Below are positions 1-9,582 of a DNA stretch of 64,000 nt, one piece after another. The notes below the pieces were generated by a model. It saw nothing but the letters and a program-made list of their open reading frames with translations, was not told the DNA's origin and searched no databases. Position numbers and translations under genes: made by a program. Within the stretch, counting starts at the first letter, position 1; each line of letters begins with the position of its first letter. Source of the stretch: Pseudomonas kilonensis (GTDB lineage: Bacteria; Pseudomonadota; Gammaproteobacteria; Pseudomonadales; Pseudomonadaceae); the NCBI RefSeq assembly GCF_001269885.1, contig NZ_LHVH01000017.1, positions 372,001-436,000 on the forward strand, read 5' to 3'.

Positions 1-987
1 GCGCAACTGCTGGAATTGGCCGCGCGGGTGGCGCGCAGCGATTCAACCGTGTTGATTTCGGGCGAGTCCGGTACGGGCAAGGAAGTGCTGGCGCGCTACA
101 TCCATCAACAGTCCCGGCGCGCCAGCGAACCGTTCATCGCGATCAATTGCGCGGCAATTCCTGACAACATGCTCGAGGCGACACTGTTCGGTCACGAAAA
201 GGGTTCGTTCACCGGGGCCATCGCGGCCCAGGCTGGCAAGTTCGAACAAGCCGACGGCGGCACGATCCTGCTCGATGAAATTTCCGAAATGCCGATGGGC
301 CTGCAGGCCAAGCTGTTGCGGGTCTTGCAGGAGCGGGAAGTGGAGCGGGTCGGTGCGCGCAAGCCCATCAGCCTGGATATCCGCGTGGTGGCAACCACCA
401 ACCGCGACCTGGCCGGCGAAGTGGCGGCGGGGCGTTTTCGTGAAGACCTTTATTACCGCTTGTCGGTATTCCCGCTGGCCTGGCGTCCGTTGCGCGAGCG
501 CACCGCCGATATCCTGCCGCTGGCCGAGCGTCTGCTGAACAAGCACGTCAATAAAATGAAGCATGCGACTGCGCGGTTTTCAGCGCAGGCTCAGGCCTGT
601 CTGATTGCCTACCCGTGGCCGGGCAATGTCCGAGAGCTCGATAACGCCATCCAGCGGGCCTTGATCCTGCAGCAGGGCGGCTTGATCCAGCCGGAGGATT
701 TCTGCCTGGCCGGCCCGGTGGCCTGCGCGCCATTGCCTGCGTTGTCGCCGGTGCCGGCAGCGGCCTTCGCGCCCGCGGTGGAAGTGGAGGGCGAGTCGGC
801 CGGCGCGTTGGGCGACGACCTGCGTCGTCGCGAGTTCCAGATGATCATCGACACCCTGCGCGCCGAGCGCGGGCGGCGCAAGGAGGCGGCCGAACGCCTG
901 GGGATCAGCCCGCGCACCCTGCGCTACAAGTTGGCGCAGATGCGTGACGCCGGCATGGATGTCGAGGCCTATCTGTTCGCCAGTTGA
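1..987 (+). CDS. fleR: Sigma-54-dependent flagellar response regulator FleR (5' end outside window)
   Basis: The reading frame is open from base 1, so the receiver domain and true start lie upstream. What remains is the AAA+ sigma-54 activator domain with Walker A GESGTGKE (about 61-84), the sigma-54 contact loop GSFTGA (about 202-219), Walker B GGTILLDE, and a C-terminal Fis-type helix-turn-helix ([20 protein letters not shown]). With its kinase FleS, FleR activates the middle-class flagellar promoters of Pseudomonas; a fitting sigma-54 promoter follows directly in front of fliE. Oddity: the loop reads GSFTGA rather than the usual GAFTGA. The identification rests on the domain architecture and on the fliE neighbour; another NtrC-family regulator is unlikely here. 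Confidence 0.93.
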   Translation, partial: AQLLELAARVARSDSTVLISGESGTGKEVLARYIHQQSRRASEPFIAINCAAIPDNMLEATLFGHEKGSFTGAIAAQAGKFEQADGGTILLDEISEMPMGLQAKLLRVLQEREVERVGARKPISLDIRVVATTNRDLAGEVAAGRFREDLYYRLSVFPLAWRPLRERTADILPLAERLLNKHVNKMKHATARFSAQAQACLIAYPWPGNVRELDNAIQRALILQQGGLIQPEDFCLAGPVACAPLPALSPVPAAAFAPAVEVEGESAGALGDDLRRREFQMIIDTLRAERGRRKEAAERLGISPRTLRYKLAQMRDAGMDVEAYLFAS

Positions 988-1009
988 ATAATGTGCACCG
1001 AATATCCCT

Positions 1010-1098
1010 TGTGGGAGCGGGCTTGCTCGCGAAAGCGATTCACCAGTCACCGATGCATTGACTGAACCACCGCCTTCGCGAGCAAGCCCGCTCCCACA
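1010..1098. repeat. REPIN (paired REP palindrome) between fleR and fliE
   Basis: Two inverted arms, TGTGGGAGCGGGCTTGCTCG and its complement, enclose a spacer of about 35 bases. This is the classic P. fluorescens REP doublet. It lies between the fleR stop and the fliE sigma-54 promoter. Such elements are mobilised in trans by RAYT transposases; none is encoded in this window. Confidence 0.92.
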
Positions 1099-1125
1099 TG
1101 CATTTGTTTTTTGCGGCCATGGAGC

Positions 1126-1141
1126 TGGCACCCTTGTTGCT
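1126..1141 (+). promoter_or_regulatory. Sigma-54 promoter of the fliE operon
   Basis: The sequence TGGCAC-CCTTG-TTGCT matches the -24/-12 consensus exactly, with GG and GC separated by 10 bases. Transcription should start near 1152, about 50 bases before fliE. In P. aeruginosa the fliEFGHIJ promoter depends on FleR, whose gene lies immediately upstream here. Confidence 0.88.
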
Positions 1142-1202
1142 AATACCTGAATACCCGCTGAGTAAGTGTCAAAAAAATGCGGGCCGCCAGAGAGAGTAGA
1201 CC

Positions 1203-1529
1203 ATGAGCCAAGGTATTGAATTTAATCGGTTGATGTTGGACATGCGGGCCATGCAAATGGACGCCATGGCCCAGCCTAAATCGGTCGCGGTCCCCCAGGT
1301 GGGTGGCAGCAGCTTTTCCGACATGCTCGGTCAGGCCGTCAATAAAGTGAACGATACCCAGCAGGCATCGAACCAGTTGGCCAGTGCTTTCGAGATTGGC
1401 AAAAGTGGCGTCGACCTGACGGACGTAATGATCTCCTCGCAGAAAGCCAGTGTCTCGTTTCAGGCGTTGACCCAGGTTCGCAACAAACTGGTTCAAGCCT
1501 ACCAAGACATCATGCAGATGCCGGTTTAA
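1203..1529 (+). CDS. fliE: Flagellar hook-basal body complex protein FliE
   Basis: A 108-residue protein of normal FliE length. FliE is the small adaptor joining the MS ring/export gate to the proximal rod, exported by the flagellar type III apparatus. The C-terminal half ([20 protein letters not shown]...[13 protein letters not shown]) is the conserved rod-forming segment; there is no cleavable signal peptide, as expected for a type III substrate. The ATG is preceded by a GAGAG ribosome site. It is the first gene of the fliEFGHIJ operon, 60 bases downstream of the sigma-54 promoter and 15 bases before fliF. Confidence 0.95.
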   Translation: MSQGIEFNRLMLDMRAMQMDAMAQPKSVAVPQVGGSSFSDMLGQAVNKVNDTQQASNQLASAFEIGKSGVDLTDVMISSQKASVSFQALTQVRNKLVQAYQDIMQMPV

Positions 1530-1544
1530 GGAAATTATTGAGTC

Positions 1545-3329
1545 ATGGCAGAAGCAGCCGTAGATAACGTTCCGGCCAAGGCCACTCCGGTAGACGGCAA
1601 ACCGCCGCTGTTCGGTCTGTCCTTCCTGGAAAATCTCTCCGAGATGACCATGCTGCGTCAGGTAGGCCTGTTGGTCGGCCTGGCTGCCAGCGTGGCGATT
1701 GGTTTTGCCGTAGTGCTGTGGTCCCAGCAACCGGACTACCGGCCGCTGTATGGCAGCCTGGAGGGCATGGACGCCAAGCAAGTCATGGAAACCCTGGCTT
1801 CCGCCGATATTCCTTACACCGTCGAACCCAATTCCGGCGCGTTGCTGGTCAAGGCCGACGACGTTGCCCGTGCGCGCCTCAAGCTCGCAGCCGCTGGCGT
1901 GACGCCGACCGATGGCAACATCGGTTTCGAGATCCTCGACAAGGACCAGGGCCTGGGCACCAGCCAATTCATGGAAGCGACCCGTTATCGTCGCGGCCTG
2001 GAAGGTGAGCTGGCGCGGACCATTTCCAGCCTGAACAACGTCAAGGGCGCCCGTGTGCACCTGGCGATCCCGAAAAGCTCGGTGTTCGTGCGCGATGAGC
2101 GCAAGCCCAGTGCTTCGGTATTGGTCGAGCTGTATTCGGGCCGCTCCCTGGAGCCAGGTCAAGTGCTTGCCATCATCAACCTGGTGGCGACCAGCGTGCC
2201 TGAGCTGAGCAAATCGCAGATCACCGTGGTCGACCAGAAAGGCAACCTGCTGTCCGATCAGGCGGAAAACTCCGAACTGACCATGGCCGGCAAGCAATTC
2301 GATTACAGCCGTCGCATGGAAGGCATGCTGACCCAGCGAGTGCACAACATCCTGCAACCGATCCTGGGTAACGACCGCTACAAGGCCGAGGTGTCGGCCG
2401 ATGTGGATTTCAGCGCCGTCGAGTCGACGTCCGAACAGTTCAATCCCGATCAGCCTGCGCTGCGCAGCGAGCAGTCGGTGACCGAGCAGCGTACCGCCAG
2501 CAATGGTCCCCAAGGTGTACCGGGAGCCCTGAGCAACCAGCCGCCGTCGCCGGCCAGCGCACCGCAAACCACCGGTGGCGCCACCGCAGCCGCCGGCATG
2601 GTGCAGCCAGGCCAGCCGCTGATCGATGCCAACGGCCAGCAGATCATGGACCCGGCCACCGGCCAGCCGATGCTGGCGCCGTACCCGGCCGACAAGCGTC
2701 AGCAGTCGACCAAGAACTTCGAGCTTGACCGTTCCATCAGCCACACCAAGCAGCAACAAGGTCGTTTGAATCGCCTGTCGGTCGCCGTAGTGGTGGACGA
2801 TCAGGTCAAGGTCAACGCGGCCAACGGCGAAACCAGCCGTGCGCCATGGAGCGCCGACGAATTGGCGCGCTTCACTCGCCTGGTGCAGGACGCCGTCGGT
2901 TTCGACGCCAGCCGTGGCGACAGCGTCAGCGTGATCAACGTACCGTTCTCCCTGGAACGCGGTGAAGTGGTCGCCGATATTCCGTTTTATTCGCAACCCT
3001 GGTTCTGGGATGTGGTCAAGCAAGTATTGGGTGTGCTGTTTATCCTGATACTGGTGTTTGGCGTGCTGCGCCCGGTGCTCAACAACATCACCGGTGGCGG
3101 CAAGAACAAGCAGTTGGCAGCTTTCGGTGATGTCGAGCTGGGCGGCATGGGCGGCCTGGATGGCGAATTGGCCAACGATCGCGTCAGCCTCGGCGGGCCG
3201 CAGAGCATTCTGCTGCCAAGCCCGAGCGAAGGCTATGACGCTCAGTTGAACGCCATCAAGAGTCTGGTGGCAGAAGACCCGGGTCGTGTGGCCCAGGTCG
3301 TGAAAGAGTGGATTAACGCAGATGAGTGA
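1545..3329 (+). CDS. fliF: Flagellar MS-ring protein FliF
   Basis: 594 residues, typical of FliF, the membrane ring on which the basal body assembles. An N-terminal transmembrane helix (VGLLVGLAASVAIGFAVVLW) and a C-terminal one (VLGVLFILILVFGVLRPV) flank the periplasmic ring-building domains. A Pro/Gln/Ala/Gly-rich low-complexity stretch lies at about residues 315-375. The cytoplasmic tail, which docks FliG, ends with VKEWINADE. The stop overlaps the fliG start by 8 bases, indicating coupled translation of the MS ring and switch protein. Confidence 0.96.
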   Translation: MAEAAVDNVPAKATPVDGKPPLFGLSFLENLSEMTMLRQVGLLVGLAASVAIGFAVVLWSQQPDYRPLYGSLEGMDAKQVMETLASADIPYTVEPNSGALLVKADDVARARLKLAAAGVTPTDGNIGFEILDKDQGLGTSQFMEATRYRRGLEGELARTISSLNNVKGARVHLAIPKSSVFVRDERKPSASVLVELYSGRSLEPGQVLAIINLVATSVPELSKSQITVVDQKGNLLSDQAENSELTMAGKQFDYSRRMEGMLTQRVHNILQPILGNDRYKAEVSADVDFSAVESTSEQFNPDQPALRSEQSVTEQRTASNGPQGVPGALSNQPPSPASAPQTTGGATAAAGMVQPGQPLIDANGQQIMDPATGQPMLAPYPADKRQQSTKNFELDRSISHTKQQQGRLNRLSVAVVVDDQVKVNAANGETSRAPWSADELARFTRLVQDAVGFDASRGDSVSVINVPFSLERGEVVADIPFYSQPWFWDVVKQVLGVLFILILVFGVLRPVLNNITGGGKNKQLAAFGDVELGGMGGLDGELANDRVSLGGPQSILLPSPSEGYDAQLNAIKSLVAEDPGRVAQVVKEWINADE

Positions 3330-4341
3330 TAATCGAGCCGCTGTTGCCAAATTGTCTCGGGTCGACAAAGCCGCGATCCTGCTGCTGTCCCTGGGTTCGA
3401 CCGACGCTGCCCAGGTGCTGCGCCACATGGGGCCCAAGGAGGTCCAGCGCGTGGGCGTGGCCATGGCACAAATGGGCAACGTGCACCGTGAGCAGGTCGA
3501 GCAGGTGATGAGTGAGTTCGTCGACATCGTCGGCGATCAGACCAGCCTGGGCGTCGGTTCCGATGACTACGTGCGCAAGATGCTCACCCAGGCACTGGGC
3601 GAGGACAAGGCCAATGGCCTGATCGACCGGATCCTGTTGGGCGGCAACACCAGCGGCCTGGACAGCCTCAAGTGGATGGAGCCGCGTGCGGTTGCCGACG
3701 TGATTCGTTACGAGCACCCGCAGATCCAGGCGATCGTGGTGGCTTACCTCGACCCGGACCAGGCCGGTGAAGTGCTGGGCAACTTCGACCACAAGGTGCG
3801 CCTGGACATCATCCTGCGGGTGTCTTCGCTCAACACCGTGCAGCCGGCGGCCCTGAAAGAATTGAACCAGATTCTCGAGAAGCAGTTCTCGGGCAACTCC
3901 AATGCTGCGCGCACCACCCTGGGCGGCATCAAGCGCGCGGCGGACATCATGAACTTCCTCGACAGTTCGATCGAAGGTCAGTTGATGGACTCGATCCGCG
4001 AGTTCGACGAAGACCTGTCCGGTCAGATCGAAGACCTCATGTTCGTGTTCAACAACCTGTCCGATGTCGACGATCGTGGCATCCAGGCGCTGTTGCGCGA
4101 AGTGTCGTCCGACGTGCTGGTACTGGCCCTCAAGGGCTCGGACGAAGGCGTCAAGGAAAAGATCTTCAAGAACATGTCCAAACGGGCGGCCGAACTGTTG
4201 CGCGACGATCTCGAGGCCAAGGGCCCGGTACGCGTCAGCGACGTGGAAACCGCACAGAAGGAAATCCTCACCATCGCCCGCCGCATGGCCGAAGCCGGGG
4301 AGATCGTTCTCGGTGGCAAGGGCGGCGAAGAGATGATCTAA
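3322..4341 (+). CDS. fliG: Flagellar motor switch protein FliG
   Basis: 339 residues, usual for FliG. It forms the upper rotor ring, binds the FliF tail with its N-terminal domain and contacts the stator with its C-terminal charged domain. The C-terminal torque helix region is visible as IEDLMFVFNNLSDVDDRGIQ followed by the charged DVLVLALKGSDEGVKEKIF segment; the middle armadillo domain contains the EHPQ motif (IRYEHPQIQAIVVAYL). The start overlaps the end of fliF, and fliH follows after 7 bases. Confidence 0.97.
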   Translation: MSDNRAAVAKLSRVDKAAILLLSLGSTDAAQVLRHMGPKEVQRVGVAMAQMGNVHREQVEQVMSEFVDIVGDQTSLGVGSDDYVRKMLTQALGEDKANGLIDRILLGGNTSGLDSLKWMEPRAVADVIRYEHPQIQAIVVAYLDPDQAGEVLGNFDHKVRLDIILRVSSLNTVQPAALKELNQILEKQFSGNSNAARTTLGGIKRAADIMNFLDSSIEGQLMDSIREFDEDLSGQIEDLMFVFNNLSDVDDRGIQALLREVSSDVLVLALKGSDEGVKEKIFKNMSKRAAELLRDDLEAKGPVRVSDVETAQKEILTIARRMAEAGEIVLGGKGGEEMI

Positions 4342-4348
4342 GGTCGTT

Positions 4349-5194
4349 ATGTCTGCCAAGAGTGATGAAGCACCCAGCGACCTGATCCGCGCCCGTGACG
4401 TCGGTGGTTTCGACGTCTGGTCGCTGCCCAGCTTCGACCCCCATGTTCCCGAGCCTGAGCCGGAACCGGTGGAAGAGCTGCCGGAGCCGGAGGAAGTGCC
4501 GCTGGAGGAAGTCCAGCCACTGACCCTCGAGGAAGTCGAGGGCATTCGCCAGGAAGCCTACAACGAAGGCTTTGCCGTGGGTGAAAAGGAAGGCTTCCAC
4601 AGCACCACGCTCAAGGTCCGCCAGGAAGCCGATGTGGCGCTGACGGCCAAGCTTCGTGCGTTGGAATCGCTGATGCTCAACCTGTTCGACCCCATCGCCG
4701 AGCAGGACACCCAGATCGAGAAGTCCCTGGTGGGGCTGGTGCAACACATCGCCCGGCAAGTGATCCAGCGCGAACTGGCCATCGATTCGACTCAGATCGA
4801 ACATGTCATGCGCGAAGCGCTCAAGTTGTTGCCATTGGGCGTGGGGAACGTGCGGCTGTACATCAATCCTCAGGACTTCGAGTTGGTCAAGGCCTTGCGC
4901 GAGCGCCATGAAGAAACCTGGCGCATCGTCGAGGACGCTGCGCTGCTGCCCGGCGGTTGCCGTGTGGAAACCGAACACAGCCGCATCGACGCTACCGTTG
5001 AAACCCGCATCAGCCAGATCATGGCCAAATTGTTCGACCAATTGCACGAACAGGCCCTGCACCCGGCTGCCGCCGACCTGAGCCTGGAGTTGCCGGACGA
5101 ACCTCTGGTGGGGGCTGATACAGCGTCGGCCGATGCTGGGTTGGAGATGCCTGAACTGGACGCTTCTGCACTGGACAGCCGCGATGCGCCTTGA
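4349..5194 (+). CDS. fliH: Flagellar export apparatus negative regulator FliH
   Basis: 281 residues. FliH binds the FliI ATPase as a dimer and delivers it to the export gate, acting as the peripheral stalk of the ATPase complex. The N-terminus has an acidic proline-rich run (residues 32-50, [16 protein letters not shown]), then a helical region with glycine-spaced residues ([15 protein letters not shown]), typical of FliH, and a conserved C-terminal FliI-binding domain ending near [14 protein letters not shown]. The last 11 bases overlap the start of fliI. Confidence 0.93.
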   Translation: MSAKSDEAPSDLIRARDVGGFDVWSLPSFDPHVPEPEPEPVEELPEPEEVPLEEVQPLTLEEVEGIRQEAYNEGFAVGEKEGFHSTTLKVRQEADVALTAKLRALESLMLNLFDPIAEQDTQIEKSLVGLVQHIARQVIQRELAIDSTQIEHVMREALKLLPLGVGNVRLYINPQDFELVKALRERHEETWRIVEDAALLPGGCRVETEHSRIDATVETRISQIMAKLFDQLHEQALHPAAADLSLELPDEPLVGADTASADAGLEMPELDASALDSRDAP

Positions 5195-6542
5195 GCGAAC
5201 CAGCTTCGCCAAGCGCCTGGGCAGCTACGCCGAGGCCAGCGAACTGGCCGGCCAACCGATCCTGGAAGGACGCCTGCTGCGCATGGTCGGCCTGACCCTC
5301 GAAGCCGAAGGTTTGCGTGCCGCCATGGGCAGCCGCTGCATGGTGATCAACGACGACAGCTACCACCCGGTGCAGGTCGAAGCCGAAGTCATGGGCTTCT
5401 CCGGCAGCAAGGTGTTCTTGATGCCGGTGGGCAGTGTCGCTGGCATAGCCCCGGGTGCGCGCGTGGTGCCCCTGGCCGACAACGGCCGCCTGCCCATGGG
5501 CATGAGCATGCTCGGGCGCGTGCTGGACGGGGCCGGACGAGCCCTGGACGGCAAGGGCGGCATGAAGGCTGAAGACTGGGTGCCGATGGACGGCCCGACG
5601 ATCAACCCGCTCAAGCGCGACCCCATCAGCGTACCGCTGGACGTGGGCATCCGCTGCATCAACGGTTTATTGACGGTCGGTCGCGGCCAGCGCCTGGGCC
5701 TGTTTGCCGGTACCGGGGTGGGCAAGAGCGTGCTGCTGGGCATGATGACCCGCTTCACCGAAGCCGACATCATCGTGGTGGGGCTGATCGGCGAGCGGGG
5801 TCGTGAGGTGAAGGAGTTCATTGAGCACATCCTTGGCGAGGAGGGGCTCAAGCGTTCGGTGGTGGTGGCTTCGCCAGCGGACGATGCGCCATTGATGCGT
5901 TTGCGCGCGGCCATGTATTGCACGCGTATTGCCGAGTACTTCCGCGACAAGGGCAAGAACGTCCTGTTGCTGATGGATTCGCTGACCCGTTTCGCCCAGG
6001 CCCAGCGGGAAATCGCCCTGGCCATTGGCGAGCCGCCGGCCACCAAGGGTTATCCGCCTTCGGTCTTCGCCAAGCTGCCGAAACTGGTGGAGCGCGCCGG
6101 CAATGCGGAAAAGGGCGGCGGTTCGATCACTGCTTTCTATACCGTGCTGTCTGAAGGCGATGACCAGCAAGACCCCATCGCCGACTCGGCCCGGGGCGTA
6201 CTCGACGGGCACATCGTGCTGTCCAGGCGCCTGGCCGAGGAAGGGCATTACCCGGCCATCGACATCGAGGCTTCCATCAGTCGGGTCATGCCGTCGGTGA
6301 TCAGTGCCGAGCACATGAAGCGGGCCCAGCAGTTCAAGCAGTACTGGTCGCGCTACCAGCAAAGCCGCGACCTGATCAGCGTCGGCGCCTACGTCCCCGG
6401 CGGTGACCGCGAGACCGACACCGCTATCAGTCTTTACCCGGCCATGGCCGTTTACCTGCGCCAGAGCCTGAACGACAACATCGGCATGGGCGCCAGCGAA
6501 GCGCACTTGCAGAGTATTTTCACCCCGGTTGCCGGCGGGTAA
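5184..6542 (+). CDS. fliI: Flagellum-specific ATP synthase FliI
   Basis: 452 residues from the ATG inside the fliH end; the start [12 protein letters not shown] fits the family, whereas the longer upstream frame is a fliH shadow. FliI is the hexameric ATPase of flagellar type III export, related to F1 beta. Visible motifs are the P-loop GTGVGKS, a Walker B in [19 protein letters not shown], and the export-ATPase signature [15 protein letters not shown]. It acts with FliH and FliJ, which flank it. Confidence 0.97.
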   Translation: MRLERTSFAKRLGSYAEASELAGQPILEGRLLRMVGLTLEAEGLRAAMGSRCMVINDDSYHPVQVEAEVMGFSGSKVFLMPVGSVAGIAPGARVVPLADNGRLPMGMSMLGRVLDGAGRALDGKGGMKAEDWVPMDGPTINPLKRDPISVPLDVGIRCINGLLTVGRGQRLGLFAGTGVGKSVLLGMMTRFTEADIIVVGLIGERGREVKEFIEHILGEEGLKRSVVVASPADDAPLMRLRAAMYCTRIAEYFRDKGKNVLLLMDSLTRFAQAQREIALAIGEPPATKGYPPSVFAKLPKLVERAGNAEKGGGSITAFYTVLSEGDDQQDPIADSARGVLDGHIVLSRRLAEEGHYPAIDIEASISRVMPSVISAEHMKRAQQFKQYWSRYQQSRDLISVGAYVPGGDRETDTAISLYPAMAVYLRQSLNDNIGMGASEAHLQSIFTPVAGG

Positions 6543-6548
6543 CCGGCC

Positions 6549-6998
6549 ATGGCCACGAGTCGTGCGGCACGCCTGGCGCCAGTGGTGGACATGGCGGAAA
6601 AGGCCGAGAAGACCGCTGTCCAGCGTCTGGCGTATTTCCAGGGCCAGGTCAAAGTCGCCGAAAGCAAACTGGCTGACCTCGAGAACTTTCGACTCGAGTA
6701 TCAGGAACAGTGGATCGCCCGTGGCGCCCACGGGGTTTCCGGGCAGTGGTTGTTGGGTTACCAAGGGTTTCTTGCGCAGTTGGGAACCGCTATCGACCAG
6801 CAGCGCCAGAGCCTGGTCTGGCACCAGAACAACCTGGAGAAGGCCCGCCAGAGCTGGCAAGAGGCGTTTGCCCGGGTCGAGGGGCTGCGCAAGCTGGTGC
6901 AGCGCTATATTGATGAGGCACGGCAACTGGAAGACAAGCGCGAACAGAAACTGCTCGATGAATTGTCCCAGCGCCTGCCGCGGCAGAACCCCTATTGA
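6549..6998 (+). CDS. fliJ: Flagellar export protein FliJ
   Basis: 149 residues, rich in Ala, Gln, Glu, Arg and predicted to be an almost continuous antiparallel coiled coil, as in FliJ. It forms the central stalk that couples FliI to the FlhA gate and escorts chaperones. It starts 6 bases after fliI and ends the fliEFGHIJ block; a 100-base gap follows before hsbA. Confidence 0.92.
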   Translation: MATSRAARLAPVVDMAEKAEKTAVQRLAYFQGQVKVAESKLADLENFRLEYQEQWIARGAHGVSGQWLLGYQGFLAQLGTAIDQQRQSLVWHQNNLEKARQSWQEAFARVEGLRKLVQRYIDEARQLEDKREQKLLDELSQRLPRQNPY

Positions 6999-7100
6999 TG
7001 CGAAACCAGGATTTTGTCGGTTGAATGAGGCAAACCCTTGCTCAGACCTTTACCAGATGCTACACCTTGTACACGTATGTCCATGACAAGGAAGCCGATC

Positions 7101-7406
7101 ATGTCAGTCGTTACCGAAGTATCCCCCGATGGGCACAAACTGACGATTTCGATCAAAGGTCGATTCGATTTCGGGCGGCATCAGGAGTTTCGTGAGTCCT
7201 ATGAACGGCTCAATCAGAAACCTGACTCCATCGTGGTGGATTTGAAAGAAGCCACTTATCTCGACAGTTCCGCCTTGGGCATGCTCCTGCTGTTGCGCGA
7301 TCATGCCGGTGGCGATCAGTCGGATATCCGGGTCGTCAACAGCAGCAATGACGTCAAGAAAATCCTCGCGATCTCCAATTTCGACAAGCTGTTCGATATC
7401 AGTTGA
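7101..7406 (+). CDS. hsbA: Anti-anti-sigma factor HsbA (STAS domain)
   Basis: 101 residues forming a single STAS domain, with the phosphorylatable serine in LDSSALGML (Ser56/57). The ATG at 7101 is chosen because it begins the conserved domain and has an AAGGA site; an upstream frame extension is not supported. In P. aeruginosa HsbA is the output of the HptB pathway: depending on phosphorylation it binds the anti-sigma factor FlgM or a diguanylate cyclase, thereby steering motility versus biofilm. It is followed without gap by its kinase/phosphatase HsbR. Confidence 0.9.
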   Translation: MSVVTEVSPDGHKLTISIKGRFDFGRHQEFRESYERLNQKPDSIVVDLKEATYLDSSALGMLLLLRDHAGGDQSDIRVVNSSNDVKKILAISNFDKLFDIS

Positions 7407-7411
7407 TCGCC

Positions 7412-9118
7412 ATGCAATCGTCGTCGGAGTCGCTGACGGTCCTGATTGCCGAAGACAGTGCCGCTGATCGACTGCTGTTGTCGACCATTGTCCGCCGTCA
7501 GGGGCATCACGTGCTCACTGCGGCCGATGGCGCCGAAGCGGTCGAGGTCTATCTGGAACAGCGTCCGCACCTGGTGCTGATGGATGCGATGATGCCAGTG
7601 ATGGACGGCTTCGAAGCTGCGCAGAAAATCAAGCAGTTGGCTGGGGACCAGTTGGTCCCGATCATTTTCCTCACCTCATTGACTGAGAGTGAAGCCCTGG
7701 CCCGTTGCCTGGAGGCGGGCGGCGACGATTTCCTGGCCAAGCCCTACAACCAAGTGATCCTGGCGGCCAAGATCAAGGCCATGGACCGCTTGCGTCGATT
7801 GCAGGCCACCGTGGTGGAGCAGCGCGACCAGATCGCCCGGCACCACGACTACCTGCTCAACGAGCAGCGGGTCGCCAAGGCCGTATTCGACAAGATCGCC
7901 CACTCCGGCTGCCTGAGCGCGCCGAACATCCGGTACTTGCAATCGCCTTATGCCTTGTTCAATGGCGACCTGCTGCTGGCGGCGTTCAACCCGGCCGGCG
8001 ACATGCACATCCTGCTGGGGGATTTCACCGGCCACGGTTTGCCGGCGGCGGTCGGTGCGATGCCGCTGGCGGAAGTGTTCTACGGGATGACAGCCAAGGG
8101 CTACGGCCTGGCGCAGATCCTGCGAGAAATGAATGCCAAGCTCAAACGCATCCTGCCCGTGGATATGTTCTGTTGCGCGACGTTGTTATGCCTGAGCTTC
8201 CAGCGTTGCACGGTGGAGATCTGGAACGGCGGCATGCCCGATGGGTACCTGCATGACAGCCTCAGCGGCGTGCGCACGCCGTTGCCGGCGCGGCACCTGC
8301 CGTTGGGCGTGCTTACACCTCAATTATTCGATGACCGCACCGAAGTGCATCCGATGTCGTTGGGGGACCGAGTGTTCCTGTTGTCCGATGGCGTAATCGA
8401 GACCAGTGACCGCGACGACCAGCCGTTTGGCGTGGAACGGTTGCAGCAGGTATTTTCAGCCAACCGTGAACCTGACCGTCTTTTTGAGGATATCCAGCAG
8501 GCCCTGCAGGACTTTCGCGGTGAGGCCCGTGACGATTTCAGCATGGTCGAGGTGCGACTGGTCGCACCGACGCAACTCAATCCGCCACCACCGGTCTATT
8601 CCGATAGCGGCCAGTCCAGCCCGCTGGATTGGTCGGTGAGCTTCGAGTTCCGGGCGCAGACGCTCAAGCGCTTCAATCCGATGCCCTACCTGCTGCAATT
8701 GCTGCTTGAGGTCCATGGGCTCAGGGCGCAGAGTGGCGCCCTTTACAGCGTCATGTCGGAGCTGTATTCCAATGCCCTGGATCATGGGGTGCTCGGGCTC
8801 GACTCGAGTCTCAAACGTGACGCGGCGGGTTTCGCCCGCTACTACCGGGAGCGCAATACGCGCCTGGATGAACTGAGCGACGGTTACGTGCGGGTGCACT
8901 TGCATGTCTCGCCAGATGGCGAGGGTGGTCGCCTCGCCATAGAGGTCGAAGACAGTGGCGAGGGGTTTGATGTCACCAGGGTGCTGGCGCGGCCCGTGGA
9001 CTGTGATCGGTTGTCGGGGCGCGGCGTGAGCCTGGTACGCCAGTTGAGCCAGCGGGCCAGTTGGTCAGACGATGGTCGTAGTGCGCGCGTGGAGTTTTTC
9101 TGGGAGGCTCCGGCATAA
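7412..9118 (+). CDS. hsbR: Fused response regulator / PP2C phosphatase / anti-sigma kinase HsbR
   Basis: About 568 residues in three modules. A receiver domain (1-120) carries the acidic pocket (AEDS), the phospho-aspartate in LVLMDAMMPVMDG and the KPY lysine. A SpoIIE/PP2C phosphatase follows (about 175-390; GDFTGHGLPAAVGAMP, LLSDGVIE, DDFSMVEV). The C-terminus is a HATPase_c anti-sigma kinase (about 430-568; SELYSNALDHGVL, VEDSGEGFD). It receives phosphate from HptB and sets the phosphorylation of HsbA. A TTG at 7403 overlapping the hsbA stop is an alternative start; neither has a strong ribosome site. Confidence 0.9.
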   Translation: MQSSSESLTVLIAEDSAADRLLLSTIVRRQGHHVLTAADGAEAVEVYLEQRPHLVLMDAMMPVMDGFEAAQKIKQLAGDQLVPIIFLTSLTESEALARCLEAGGDDFLAKPYNQVILAAKIKAMDRLRRLQATVVEQRDQIARHHDYLLNEQRVAKAVFDKIAHSGCLSAPNIRYLQSPYALFNGDLLLAAFNPAGDMHILLGDFTGHGLPAAVGAMPLAEVFYGMTAKGYGLAQILREMNAKLKRILPVDMFCCATLLCLSFQRCTVEIWNGGMPDGYLHDSLSGVRTPLPARHLPLGVLTPQLFDDRTEVHPMSLGDRVFLLSDGVIETSDRDDQPFGVERLQQVFSANREPDRLFEDIQQALQDFRGEARDDFSMVEVRLVAPTQLNPPPPVYSDSGQSSPLDWSVSFEFRAQTLKRFNPMPYLLQLLLEVHGLRAQSGALYSVMSELYSNALDHGVLGLDSSLKRDAAGFARYYRERNTRLDELSDGYVRVHLHVSPDGEGGRLAIEVEDSGEGFDVTRVLARPVDCDRLSGRGVSLVRQLSQRASWSDDGRSARVEFFWEAPA

Positions 9119-9149
9119 TCGGGGCTACTCTTGATCAGGGAGCGAACAA

Positions 9150-9494
9150 GTGAACGAGATTCATCTGGACCGCGACGTGCTCAGCACGTTGAAAGAAGTC
9201 ATGGAGGAGGGGTATCTGGAGTTGCTGGATACGTTTCTCAACGACTCCGAGGCTCGCCTGCGCGTGCTGCATGAGGCACGGGACGCGGAAAAACTGAGCG
9301 CCACGGCCCACAGCTTCAAGGGTAGCAGCAGCAACATGGGCGCTATCCGCCTGGCCGAGCTGTGCGGCGAACTGGAACAGCGTGCCAAGCAGCCGTCATT
9401 GGGCGGTATCGAGAAGCTGGTCAACGAAATCGACAGCGAATTTGCTCATGTTCGCAAGCTTTGCAGGGAAGAGCGCGAGGGCTTTCACTGCTGA
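9150..9494 (+). CDS. hptB: Histidine phosphotransfer protein HptB
   Basis: 114 residues forming one Hpt helical bundle with the phospho-acceptor His54 in ATAHSFKGSS. It starts with GTG preceded by CAGGGAG. In P. aeruginosa several hybrid kinases (including RetS-pathway kinases) phosphorylate HptB, which passes phosphate to HsbR encoded directly upstream here. The order hsbA-hsbR-hptB on one strand indicates a self-contained partner-switch unit inside the flagellar cluster. Confidence 0.9.
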   Translation: MNEIHLDRDVLSTLKEVMEEGYLELLDTFLNDSEARLRVLHEARDAEKLSATAHSFKGSSSNMGAIRLAELCGELEQRAKQPSLGGIEKLVNEIDSEFAHVRKLCREEREGFHC

Positions 9495-9516
9495 GATTTG
9501 ACGGTCGGGCAGACGT

Positions 9517-9532
9517 TGGCCCGTGCCTTGCA
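9517..9532 (+). promoter_or_regulatory. Sigma-54 promoter of fliK
   Basis: TGGCCC-GTGCC-TTGCA has exact GG-N10-GC spacing and differs from the best -24 box at one position. The expected start near 9543 gives fliK a 40-base leader and separates it from hptB. Confidence 0.72.
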
Positions 9533-9582
9533 TTGCCTAGTCTCGACTGTACCTATGATTCCAGTGCAGCGGAGACCTTTTT

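Noticed and set aside
1140..3527. 795-codon open frame on the minus strand over fliF
   Set aside because: It is antisense to fliF, His/Gln/Arg-rich without recognisable domains, and results from the high GC third-position bias of the real gene.
7029..7041. Sigma-54-like sequence GG-CAAACCCTT-GC before hsbA
   Set aside because: Only 9 bases separate GG and GC; strict spacing of 10 is required, so it is not called a promoter.
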